A DNA stretch of 47,735 nt, taken from the NCBI RefSeq assembly GCF_000820105.1, contig NZ_CDDB01000025.1:1-47735 (forward strand). The letters are read 5' to 3'. Positions 33,957 through 41,339 of the stretch are shown here, piece after piece. Under the pieces are notes generated by a model. That model searched no databases. It had not been told where the DNA came from and was given only the letters and a program-made list of their open reading frames with translations. Both the position numbers and the translations under genes were made by a program. The stretch comes from Aeromonas schubertii. GTDB lineage: Bacteria > Pseudomonadota > Gammaproteobacteria > Enterobacterales > Aeromonadaceae. Within the stretch, counting starts at the first letter, position 1. Every line of letters starts with the position of its first letter.

Positions 33957-34382
33957 ATGGATGAAGCACTCGATCCCCTGTACGACGCCCGTCGACAGCA
34001 ACCCCGTTGGTATCTGCACGATGGCCAGACTCCCTTCGAGCAGCAGTCGTGTGGCATCACAGCGCGCCTGATGGTGAGCGGCCTGCTGTTCGATCGTCGC
34101 CTGTGCCGTGTCATCATCAAGGACATAGGCCCGGGGGGCGTCGGATTTCTCGCCCCTCGCCGCTTCGAGCTGCCACGTTCCCTGCGCCTGGTGCTGCCCG
34201 GCTTACCCCCGCTCGACTGCCTGCTGATGCACAGTCGTCCGGTCGGCCCCTCCCTCTCCTTCATCGGGGGCGCCTGGGCCGAACCCGATGCCGTCGATCT
34301 GGCCCCGGTGCTGAGCCGCTGGCGTCAGCACTTCATTGCCACCAGTGGGGTCGCTTTTCCCGAAGACCCAGAGGGTCATTGA
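33957..34382 (+). CDS. PilZ-domain protein coupled to the lateral stator genes
   Basis: 141-residue cytoplasmic protein starting five bases after lafU, so probably co-transcribed with lafTU. Its N-terminus has the PilZ motif RxxxR (R13-QQP-R17), and after a beta strand comes D56-I-G-P-G-G61, matching the second PilZ motif (D/N)xSxxG except that Ser is Gly. Beta strands follow to about residue 115. By analogy with YcgR, a PilZ brake acting on the flagellar motor, it may bind c-di-GMP and act on LafT/FliG; that role is inferred. Its 3' end overlaps the convergent transglycosylase gene by 50 bases. Confidence 0.72.
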   Translation: MDEALDPLYDARRQQPRWYLHDGQTPFEQQSCGITARLMVSGLLFDRRLCRVIIKDIGPGGVGFLAPRRFELPRSLRLVLPGLPPLDCLLMHSRPVGPSLSFIGGAWAEPDAVDLAPVLSRWRQHFIATSGVAFPEDPEGH

Positions 34383-35325
34383 TCTCGGCCTTGGGCCACT
34401 CCCGTTTCACCATATCCAGACCGCGCGCGGTACCGAACTGTAGCGGGTCCTTGAGCCCCTCCAGGGAGACGGGCAGGGTGACGGTGAGCCGTTTGCGGGG
34501 CGCCTGGCGGAGCGATGCCTCACCGTAGAGCACAGGGCAGGGGGGGCGAATGGCGGGCTCCCAACTGCGCCAGGCCGGATTGAGGGCGGTCAGCCCCTGC
34601 AGGTCCTGACGATGGCGCTGGCTCCAGCCGGTGAGGGAGCACTCCCCCGGATAGTCGACCCTGAGTTCCCCCCCCTCTCCCCACTCGGGGAGCCGCAGGC
34701 CATAGTGAGCCGGCGCCGAGAGCAGCCGACCCAGGGCCTGCAGCCTGGCCACATAGCGGCGGGTCTCTGCGGGCAGTGGCAGGGCTTGCACCGAGTGGGT
34801 TCCGGCGGCTGCCAGGCTCGCCTTGAGACGCCCTTCCCCCGCATTGTAGGCCGCCAGCGCCAGCAGCCACTCCCCGTCGAAGGTCTTCCTGAGCCAGCCG
34901 AGATAGTCGAGTGCTCCCTGAGTGGCGAGGGGGAGGGAGTAACGACCGTCAAACGCCTCCTCCACCGGTACACCGAAGCGGCGGGCCGTCTCGGGCATCA
35001 GTTGCCAGGGGCCGGCGGCGCCCGCGTGGGAGACCACATCCAGGCGGTAGCTGCTCTCCACCAGAGGCACCAGCAACAGCCAGTCGGGGAGACGGCGGCG
35101 GCGCAACTCGGCCTCGATCAGGCGCAGCATGGGGCGGGCCCGCCCCAGGGTACGCTCCAGATGCCCCTTGCTGGCGAGCAGGTAGCGAATCTCCTCCTCG
35201 ATGCGCTGCTGCTCGAGGGGGGAGGGGGTCGCGGGAAGGTTCCAGGCGCGATCGTGCCAGGCCTGGAGAGGCTGGCAGAGCATCAGACTCACAAGGAGAA
35301 AAGAGTATCTCGTCAATAGCTTCAA
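34333..35325 (-). CDS. Lytic murein transglycosylase (SLT family, MltD-like)
   Basis: 330-residue exported enzyme that cleaves peptidoglycan to 1,6-anhydromuramoyl products. TTG start with AAGGA ten bases upstream gives a signal peptide (LLTRYSFLLVSLMLCQPLQA). The SLT domain has catalytic E90 in LLLVPLVESSY, then GPWQLMP (105-111) and AAYNAGEG (158-165). No LysM repeats, unlike full MltD. It may be general wall turnover, or it may open the wall for lateral rods since FlgJ here lacks its enzyme domain. Confidence 0.88.
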   Translation of the reverse strand: MKLLTRYSFLLVSLMLCQPLQAWHDRAWNLPATPSPLEQQRIEEEIRYLLASKGHLERTLGRARPMLRLIEAELRRRRLPDWLLLVPLVESSYRLDVVSHAGAAGPWQLMPETARRFGVPVEEAFDGRYSLPLATQGALDYLGWLRKTFDGEWLLALAAYNAGEGRLKASLAAAGTHSVQALPLPAETRRYVARLQALGRLLSAPAHYGLRLPEWGEGGELRVDYPGECSLTGWSQRHRQDLQGLTALNPAWRSWEPAIRPPCPVLYGEASLRQAPRKRLTVTLPVSLEGLKDPLQFGTARGLDMVKREWPKAEINDPLGLREKRPHWWQ

Positions 35326-35364
35326 ATGGTACTATCCTTGGATAGTCTGACCCACTGATATTGC

Positions 35365-35390
35365 TACAGTTTTTCCCAATACCTGTCGCT
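35365..35390 (+). promoter_or_regulatory. Sigma-28-like element upstream of the small membrane-protein gene
   Basis: TACAGTTT at 35365-35372 and GTCGCT at 35385-35390, separated exactly as in the lafA and flgM elements. One base (C for A) differs from the TAAAGTTT -35. The element ends about 30 bases before the start codon at 35421. Confidence 0.4.
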
Positions 35391-35420
35391 TTCATTGGGT
35401 TGAACAAGGAATGGGCCAGT

Positions 35421-35714
35421 ATGACAAACCGCAAGCAAAAGACCAAGAAAGGGACCCCGGGTCTGCAGAAGTTTCTGCTCTACCTGATCCTGGCCAATTT
35501 CATACTGGTCTGGCTCTACCAGCGCCATATTCAATCCCTGCCGGTCTTTCGCAGTCTGCTGGTGACCAGCCTGCTTATCGGCTACAACCTGCTGTTGTGC
35601 AATCTGGTAGTGCGCCGGGCCCGGCGCCACGGTGACAGCTATGTGGTCTATCCGGTGGTGATGGTCAGCATCTTTCTGTGCGCCTCCGTGCTCTATGTCT
35701 ATCTCATCCGGTGA
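35421..35714 (+). CDS. Small integral membrane protein of unknown function
   Basis: 97 residues: basic N-terminus (MTNRKQKTKKG), then three hydrophobic helices at about 15-34, 43-62 and 76-95, with basic residues (RRARRHG) between the second and third. No domain recognised. The ATG at 35421 has AAGGA ten bases upstream. It is flanked by an inversely oriented transglycosylase and a terminator, so it is probably a single-gene transcript. A sigma-28-like element upstream hints at a link to motility. Confidence 0.75.
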   Translation: MTNRKQKTKKGTPGLQKFLLYLILANFILVWLYQRHIQSLPVFRSLLVTSLLIGYNLLLCNLVVRRARRHGDSYVVYPVVMVSIFLCASVLYVYLIR

Positions 35715-35848
35715 GCCCGCTGAATCCAGGATGAATGAAGAGCTCAGAGAGGCTTCATGAAGCCGGTGTAGAGTGGGCCGGGTGGTGAGGGTGCCAGCAT
35801 GCTCTCCCACTCACTGTTTTCCTCACTCTGTTATTGCTTCGTGTGTTT

Positions 35849-35875
35849 GGGCGCCCTGAAAGGCGCCCTTTTTCT
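35849..35875 (+). terminator. Rho-independent terminator before csrD
   Basis: GGGCGCC pairs perfectly with GGCGCCC around CTGAAA, followed by TTTTT. It lies 135 bases after the small membrane-protein gene and shows that the csrD start must be downstream, at 35970. Confidence 0.93.
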
Positions 35876-35969
35876 CTCTCTGCCTGCCTGGCGGCAGATC
35901 TGGCCGGCTGGCCGTGATAGCATCATCACCCATGTCGGGATAGGGTTCCCGCCCAGAACGGATTCACGG

Positions 35970-37892
35970 ATGAAGCTCACCACTCAACTCGTCTCATTCA
36001 TCACTCTCTGTGTCATCACGGCCATGGCCATGGTGATGCTCGGTGGCGTCTTCAGCTTCCGCCAGCTGGGCTTTGAGCTGCAGGAGAAGAAGGTCGATGC
36101 CCTGGTCGAGGTGCTGGATCGCAACTTCGACAGCCAGACCGAGTCGGCCGCCATGGTGGAGTGGTTGCCAAGCCTGCTGCGCTCCGCCCATGTCATCTCC
36201 CTCGATGTTTATCGTGGTGAGCAGAAGGTCTACGGCTTTCAGAACCTGACCCAGGCTGAGCCGGACGATCCGCTGGTGGATTACCGCCTCACCTTGCCAA
36301 GGCACGCCGAGTTTGAGGCCCGCCTGAGGCTGGAGCGTCCCTTCAAGGAGTTCGAATACTCCCTCGAGGCGATGTTCGGCATCTCGTTCGGGGTCTTTAT
36401 CGTGGTCTTTGGCCTCTGGTTCTCCATCCGTTGGCTGCGCGAGCAGCTGCGCGGCGCCGAGTTGCTTAACCACAGGGCCGAACTGATTCTCTCCGGCTCC
36501 CTTGGCAAGCTCAACCATGATCCGGCCGAGGAGTGGCCCGCCAGTGCCAGCAAGGCGATCGATTACCTGCTGGCCGAGCTGGCCGATGCCCGCAAGGAGC
36601 GCAGCCGCTTCGACAGCTTCATCCGCAGCAATGCCTTCGTGGACAAGGTGACCGGCACCGGCAACCGCATCTTCTTCGACAACCGGCTGGAGAGTGCCAT
36701 CCGTGACTCGGCGGCCCTCAATGGCGGTATGCTGCTGATCGAACTCGCCGGTCTCGACGAGCTGGAGGGGAACGAGAGCGCCATGAACGAGGTGCTGCAG
36801 GAGGCGAGCCTCTCTATCGGCACCTTCGTGCGCAAACACGCCGGTGCCTTGCAGGCGCGCTATGCGGCGCACCTCTTCGCCGTACTCTTGCCCAATCAGG
36901 GAGAGAGTGAGCTGGTGGATGCGGCCACCCAGCTGCACAAGAGCCTGCTGCGCCTGCACTGGCCCGAGGCGGTGGAGGGAGAGATCTATGTGGGCGCCGT
37001 CTGTTATCGCACCTCAGACACCATGGCCCAGGTGCAGGAGGAGGCCGAGCTGGCCCTCAAGAGCGCTCGCCTGCAGGGGGGAAGCGGCTGGTTCCTGTTC
37101 GAGAAGCTCTCGCCCGACGAGGAGAATACCAACAAGGGGACGGTGCGCTGGCGCACCCTGCTGACCCGCCGTATCGAGGAGCGGGCCGTGCGTCTCTACA
37201 GCCAGCCGGTGATGCAGGGGCAGGGGCAGCTGGTGTTGCAACAGGAGCTGCTGGCCCGTCTCGACGACGAGCAGGGGCATGAACTGCTGGCGGGTGTCTT
37301 CATGCCCATGGCCGAGAAGTCGGGCATGCTGCTTCCGTTCGATCGCCTGATGGCCGAGCAGGTGTTGTCGCTGCTGCAGCGTCTGCCCCCCGACGCCCCG
37401 CCCGTCAGCCTCAACATCTGTGCCCAGAGCCTGCTCAACCGGGAGTTCCACCGCTGGCTCTTCTTCTCGCTGTTCCAGCTGCCGCGCAGTCGCAACGAGC
37501 AGCTGATTCTGGAGTGTTCAGAGTCCCAGATCACCCGCTACTTCGAGGCCCTCAAGAAGCCCCTGCGCTCCCTGCGCATGCTGGGGGTGCGTCTGACCGT
37601 GGATCATGCGGGGCAGGATGTGGTGAGCACCCAGTACATCAAGGAGTTCGACATCAACTTCCTCAAGATCCACCCCAGCCTGGTGCGGGACATCCACCTG
37701 CGTCAGGTCAACCAGATGGCGGTGCGCAGTCTGATCGGGGGCTGCGCCAATACCCATACGCGGGTCCTGGCGGTCGGGGTAGAGAGCGCCGAGGAGTGGC
37801 ACTGCCTGCGCCACCTCGGGGTGCACGCCGGGCAGGGGATCTGGTTTGCCGGGCCCGCTCCTATGGTGATCCCAGACGCCCCTGCTCCCTGA
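35970..37892 (+). CDS. csrD: CsrD/MshH-type membrane protein with degenerate GGDEF and EAL domains
   Basis: 640 residues, close to E. coli CsrD (646). Two membrane helices (about 8-30 and 136-155) flank a periplasmic segment; then a coiled HAMP-like stretch, a GGDEF-like domain whose active site reads RYAAHLF (298-303) and an EAL-like domain whose signature is ELL (426-428). Neither enzyme motif is intact, so it should neither make nor break c-di-GMP. CsrD promotes RNase E decay of the CsrB/C small RNAs, and in vibrios the same gene is called mshH because it heads the MSHA locus, as here. Its 3' end overlaps the convergent gene by 32 bases. Confidence 0.9.
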   Translation: MKLTTQLVSFITLCVITAMAMVMLGGVFSFRQLGFELQEKKVDALVEVLDRNFDSQTESAAMVEWLPSLLRSAHVISLDVYRGEQKVYGFQNLTQAEPDDPLVDYRLTLPRHAEFEARLRLERPFKEFEYSLEAMFGISFGVFIVVFGLWFSIRWLREQLRGAELLNHRAELILSGSLGKLNHDPAEEWPASASKAIDYLLAELADARKERSRFDSFIRSNAFVDKVTGTGNRIFFDNRLESAIRDSAALNGGMLLIELAGLDELEGNESAMNEVLQEASLSIGTFVRKHAGALQARYAAHLFAVLLPNQGESELVDAATQLHKSLLRLHWPEAVEGEIYVGAVCYRTSDTMAQVQEEAELALKSARLQGGSGWFLFEKLSPDEENTNKGTVRWRTLLTRRIEERAVRLYSQPVMQGQGQLVLQQELLARLDDEQGHELLAGVFMPMAEKSGMLLPFDRLMAEQVLSLLQRLPPDAPPVSLNICAQSLLNREFHRWLFFSLFQLPRSRNEQLILECSESQITRYFEALKKPLRSLRMLGVRLTVDHAGQDVVSTQYIKEFDINFLKIHPSLVRDIHLRQVNQMAVRSLIGGCANTHTRVLAVGVESAEEWHCLRHLGVHAGQGIWFAGPAPMVIPDAPAP

Positions 37893-38823
37893 GCCCTGCC
37901 AGCCCCTGCAGCCCCCCGGTGTGGATGAAGACGATACGGCTGCCACGGGGGATGGCGCCGGCCTCCAGCTCGCGGCACAGACCGTGCATCCCCTTGCCGC
38001 TGTAGATGGGCTCGAGGGGAAGGCCAGTGTGGGCCGAGAAGGCCTCGACCCAGTGCCACAGTTCGGGTGAGAAGCGGGCATACCCCCCCTGATGATGATC
38101 CTGCGTGACTCGCCATCCCGCTGATTCGGCGGCTGCCGGCCAGAGCCTGCATATCTCTGCGGGCAGAAAATCCCCCTTGAGTACGGCGATGGCCAGCACC
38201 TGCTCGCCGCTGCCTCGTCCGCTCAGCAGCCCCGCAGTGGTGCCGCCACTGGCACAGGGGAGCACCCAGAGATCCGGTGAGAAGGGCACTTCCCCGACCA
38301 GCTCGGCGACCCCGGCCAGGGCCAGGGGGCTGCTGCCTCCCTCGGGGATCAGCAGGGTATCGGGCCCCGCCAGGCGCCCGAGCCACTCAGGATCGTGGCG
38401 CAGCCGATAGGTCTGTCTGTCCACAAAGGTGAGGGTCATGCCCCACTCCCGACATTGGCGCAGGGTGGCGTTATCCGCCGCCTGGGGTTCGCCACGCACC
38501 AGCGCCCGGGTGGCGAAGCCAAAGCGTCTTCCGGCGGCGGCCAGGGCGTGCAGGTGGTTGGAGTAGGCACCTCCGAACGAGAGCAGGGTGGAGAGCCCCT
38601 GCGCCCTGGCGTGGATCAGGTGATATTTCAGCTTGCGCCACTTGTTGCCCGAGATGAGGGGATCGAGCAGATCGTCCCGTTTGACCCATACCTCTACCCC
38701 GGCCCGGGTGAACAGGGGATGACTCAGCCGCTCCAGCGGAGAGGGGGGGATCGCCGAGAGGTGGGCGCCCAGGGTGGCACAGTCGGGAAAAGTCTCGTCT
38801 TGATCACTGTAATTGATTGACAT
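37861..38823 (-). CDS. D-cysteine desulfhydrase / ACC deaminase-family PLP enzyme
   Basis: 320-residue cytoplasmic fold-type II PLP enzyme. K61 in LISGNKWRKLKYH is the Schiff-base lysine; SFGGAYSNHLHALAAAG and LPCASGGTTAGLL form the phosphate and substrate pockets. Family members release ammonia and pyruvate from D-cysteine or deaminate 1-aminocyclopropane-1-carboxylate; substrate cannot be told by eye. No clear ribosome-binding site stands before the ATG. It lies in opposite orientation between csrD/mshH and mshI, which are contiguous in vibrios. Confidence 0.87.
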   Translation of the reverse strand: MSINYSDQDETFPDCATLGAHLSAIPPSPLERLSHPLFTRAGVEVWVKRDDLLDPLISGNKWRKLKYHLIHARAQGLSTLLSFGGAYSNHLHALAAAGRRFGFATRALVRGEPQAADNATLRQCREWGMTLTFVDRQTYRLRHDPEWLGRLAGPDTLLIPEGGSSPLALAGVAELVGEVPFSPDLWVLPCASGGTTAGLLSGRGSGEQVLAIAVLKGDFLPAEICRLWPAAAESAGWRVTQDHHQGGYARFSPELWHWVEAFSAHTGLPLEPIYSGKGMHGLCRELEAGAIPRGSRIVFIHTGGLQGLAGLREQGRLGSP

Positions 38824-38903
38824 ACTTGTGTTTTACTTAAATGAAGCCACCTTTGTGTGATACAGTTTAAGCCGTTTTGTCGACAAGATCGCAGAGTGGA
38901 TTG

Positions 38904-39764
38904 ATGCGCCGATGGTTCAAAAGTAGGTCGCAGTCCGACCCGGTCGGACTGTTATTGGGACGAGACCGACTCTGGCTGGCCTGTGCCGAGCCGGCCCCCC
39001 TGTTCGCGTCACTCCCCTGCGCCGGGCCCCAGGAGTGGTCCAGCGCCATTCCCGCCCTGCTCGCCCAGCATGCGCCGGGCCAGAGAAAGGTTCATCTGGT
39101 GCTCTGTAGCGAGCACTACCAACAGGCACAGATCGACAAGCCGGCCGTCCCCGATGGGGAGCTGGCCGGTGCCCTGCCCTGGGCCATCAAGGATTTCGTC
39201 ACCGAGCCTGTGATGCAGCTCTCTCTCGACTATGTGGACTTGCCCACTCCGCCGGCCGGACGCCCTCGCATCAATGTGATCGCCGTGGCCAAGAGCCGGG
39301 TGCAGCAGCTGGCCGATGCGGTCAATCAGGTTGCCCGTCTCGAGAGTATCACCACCGACGAGCTCTCCCTCACCGCCCTGTTTGAGGAGGATGGCGCCGT
39401 GCGTCTGCTGCTGTGGCAGCCCGCAGGGCAGGAGTTGCAGCTGCTGGTCTTCCATCGGGGAGGCCTCTGTTTCTCCCGGGTGCTGCGTGGCTTCAAGGGG
39501 CTGGCGAGCGCCCCCCTTGAGCCGCTCGAGCTCGACTCCCTCACCCTCGAGATCCAGCGCTCCCTCGACTATCTGCAGGGGCAACTCAAGCTGCCCGAGT
39601 GTGCCACCCTGCAACTGGCCCTCACCTCTCCCGGTCTCGGGGCGCTGGTCGGCCATCTGGAGCAGAGTTTCGGCTTTGCCGTCTCGGCCATGGCCAACAA
39701 GGCCATTCTCAATGGCATCGACTATCTGCCCGCCTATGCGGTGGCCAGGGGAGCGGGGGCATGA
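38904..39764 (+). CDS. mshI: MSHA pilus biogenesis protein MshI (PilM/GspL-like)
   Basis: 286-residue cytoplasmic protein resembling the actin-like PilM/GspL components of pilus assembly platforms. Begins MRRWFKSRSQSDPVGLLLGR and has GALPWAIKDFVTEPVMQLSL and LEIQRSLDYLQGQLKLPE. The ATG at 38904 has GAGTGG upstream; a TTG at 38877 would extend it by nine residues. First gene of the msh biogenesis operon; the stop overlaps the next start by three bases. Confidence 0.88.
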   Translation: MRRWFKSRSQSDPVGLLLGRDRLWLACAEPAPLFASLPCAGPQEWSSAIPALLAQHAPGQRKVHLVLCSEHYQQAQIDKPAVPDGELAGALPWAIKDFVTEPVMQLSLDYVDLPTPPAGRPRINVIAVAKSRVQQLADAVNQVARLESITTDELSLTALFEEDGAVRLLLWQPAGQELQLLVFHRGGLCFSRVLRGFKGLASAPLEPLELDSLTLEIQRSLDYLQGQLKLPECATLQLALTSPGLGALVGHLEQSFGFAVSAMANKAILNGIDYLPAYAVARGAGA

Positions 39765-40354
39765 AGAACCGGATCAATCTCTATGGCCCCGAGTTTCGCC
39801 CGCGCCGCCAGTGGGCCTCCCTGTCGCAGATGATGCTGGCCTGGGGAGGTGTGCTGCTCCTGCTGCTGGGGGTTGCCGCCTACCTTGGCTGGCAGCAGAG
39901 CGCCCTGGATACCCGTCAGTTGGCGCTGGAGAGCGAGCTGGGACAACTGAGGGCCGAATCGGCGCGGCTCGATGCCGAGTTGGCTCGGCGTCAGCCCAGT
40001 GCGGCGCTCTCTGCCGAACTGACCGCTCTGCGCGAACAGGTGAGCGGCATGGAGCTGATGTTGCAGCAGCTCGGCGTCCTCGCCCCGGAGCGGGGTCAGA
40101 GTCATGCCTTGCTGCTGCGCGAGCTCGCCGGTCTCTCCGCCTCCGGCCTCGCTCTGGAGCGGATCCGGGTCGAGGGGGATCGCATCACGCTGGGGGGGGA
40201 GACCCGCAGCAGCGAGGAGGTGCCCGCCTGGGTGGCCCGCTTCGGTGAGACCCGCACTCTGGCGGGCAAGGCCTTTCCCGAGTTCCTGCTCAGCCGCGAC
40301 CCCAAGGGGCGGCTCTTGTTCCAACTGGGGTCGCTCCCCAAGGAGACCCCATGA
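39761..40354 (+). CDS. MSHA biogenesis protein, PilN-like
   Basis: 197-residue bitopic inner-membrane protein: KNRINLYGPEFRPRR (typical PilN start), a membrane helix at about 28-46, a coiled coil to about 110 and a small periplasmic domain. It partners MshI and MshJ as PilN does PilM and PilO. Some annotations of related genomes call this second gene mshI or mshI1. ATGA overlap with mshJ. Confidence 0.85.
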   Translation: MKNRINLYGPEFRPRRQWASLSQMMLAWGGVLLLLLGVAAYLGWQQSALDTRQLALESELGQLRAESARLDAELARRQPSAALSAELTALREQVSGMELMLQQLGVLAPERGQSHALLLRELAGLSASGLALERIRVEGDRITLGGETRSSEEVPAWVARFGETRTLAGKAFPEFLLSRDPKGRLLFQLGSLPKETP

Positions 40355-41007
40355 ACGCCGCATCCATGAGTCAGCAGTGGCGACAACTGGGCGAGCGGGT
40401 GGCCAGGTTGTCGACCCGGGAGCGGGTCATGGTGCTCGTCACCGGCCTGGTGCTGCTGCTCCTTCCCCTCGGCGAGTACTGGATTGGACCCGCGCTGGAG
40501 CATCAGGCCCAGAGCCGTGAGCGGCTCGAGACCCTGACCCGGGACACCGAGATGGCGCGGCTCGGGATCGAGGGGCGCAAGGCCCGTCTGGCGCGGGATC
40601 CCGATGCCGAGGTGAGCCGGGATATCAATCAGAGCCGTGAACGGCTTACCGCCTTGCAGCAGAGCCTGCGGGAGCAAACCGTGGATCTGATCGCCGCCGA
40701 GGAGATGCCGGCGGTGCTGCAGGGGTTGCTCGCTCACGGTGAGCGCCTGCGGCTGGTTTCCATGACCAGCCGCCCCCCCGAACCCCTGCTCCCGCCGGAG
40801 CAGAAAGCCAACCTCTATCGTCACCAGATAGAACTGGTGCTGGAGGGGGGCTACTTCGACGTCTATCGCTATCTGCAGGCCCTGGAGGGTCTGCCACGCC
40901 ACTTCTATTGGCGCCAGTTTGATTATCGGGTCGAGCAGTGGCCCAAGGCCAGGGTGGCCTTGACCCTCTATACCCTCAGTGCCAGCAAGGAGTTTATTCG
41001 TGGCTAG
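40351..41007 (+). CDS. mshJ: MSHA biogenesis protein MshJ (PilO-like)
   Basis: 218-residue bitopic inner-membrane protein: membrane helix at about 30-47, periplasmic coiled coil, then a ferredoxin-like domain (LYRHQIELVLEGGYFDVYRY, FYWRQFDYRVEQWPKARVAL) typical of PilO/MshJ. Overlaps the mshK start by eight bases. Confidence 0.9.
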   Translation: MNAASMSQQWRQLGERVARLSTRERVMVLVTGLVLLLLPLGEYWIGPALEHQAQSRERLETLTRDTEMARLGIEGRKARLARDPDAEVSRDINQSRERLTALQQSLREQTVDLIAAEEMPAVLQGLLAHGERLRLVSMTSRPPEPLLPPEQKANLYRHQIELVLEGGYFDVYRYLQALEGLPRHFYWRQFDYRVEQWPKARVALTLYTLSASKEFIRG

Positions 41008-41305
41008 TCTGCTGCTGGTGTTGGGTGCCGTGGTGGCCCTTGGCACCCCTCTCAAGGATCCCACCACCCCCCTTAGCGGTGGTGGTGCCGGCGACGCCCA
41101 GGTTGCGGCGGCCGGGTTGCCCCGGCTGCAGAGCATCGTTCTGGGCAATGGCCCGGCGCTGGCCGTGCTGGGGGGAAAGAGTTATCGCCAGGGTGACCAG
41201 GTCGCCGGGTGGCGCATCAACAGTATCACAGGAGACAGGGTGATGCTGGAGCGAGGGCAGGAGAAGACCAGCCTGACCCTCTTCGGTGACAAGGTGATTC
41301 GCTAG
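41000..41305 (+). CDS. mshK: MSHA biogenesis protein MshK (PilP-like)
   Basis: 101-residue exported protein with GTG start; AAGGAG seven bases upstream decides this over the earlier GTG at 40979. Signal sequence MASLLLVLGAVVALG, then a small beta domain (LQSIVLGNGPALAVLGGKSY, INSITGDRVMLERGQEKTSL) of the PilP/GspC type that links the inner-membrane platform to the secretin. Confidence 0.85.
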   Translation: MASLLLVLGAVVALGTPLKDPTTPLSGGGAGDAQVAAAGLPRLQSIVLGNGPALAVLGGKSYRQGDQVAGWRINSITGDRVMLERGQEKTSLTLFGDKVIR

Positions 41306-41339
41306 GGCCTGGGCCCCGGCGCTTTCGGGTAGACGACGC

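Noticed and set aside
35751-35764. 14-bp palindrome GGCTTCATGAAGCC as an operator.
   Set aside because: It is isolated, with no promoter next to it, and could arise by chance.
35799-35969. In-frame extension of csrD to 35799.
   Set aside because: It runs through a strong rho-independent terminator and adds a Cys-rich, non-family sequence; the ATG at 35970 gives the expected N-terminal membrane helix.
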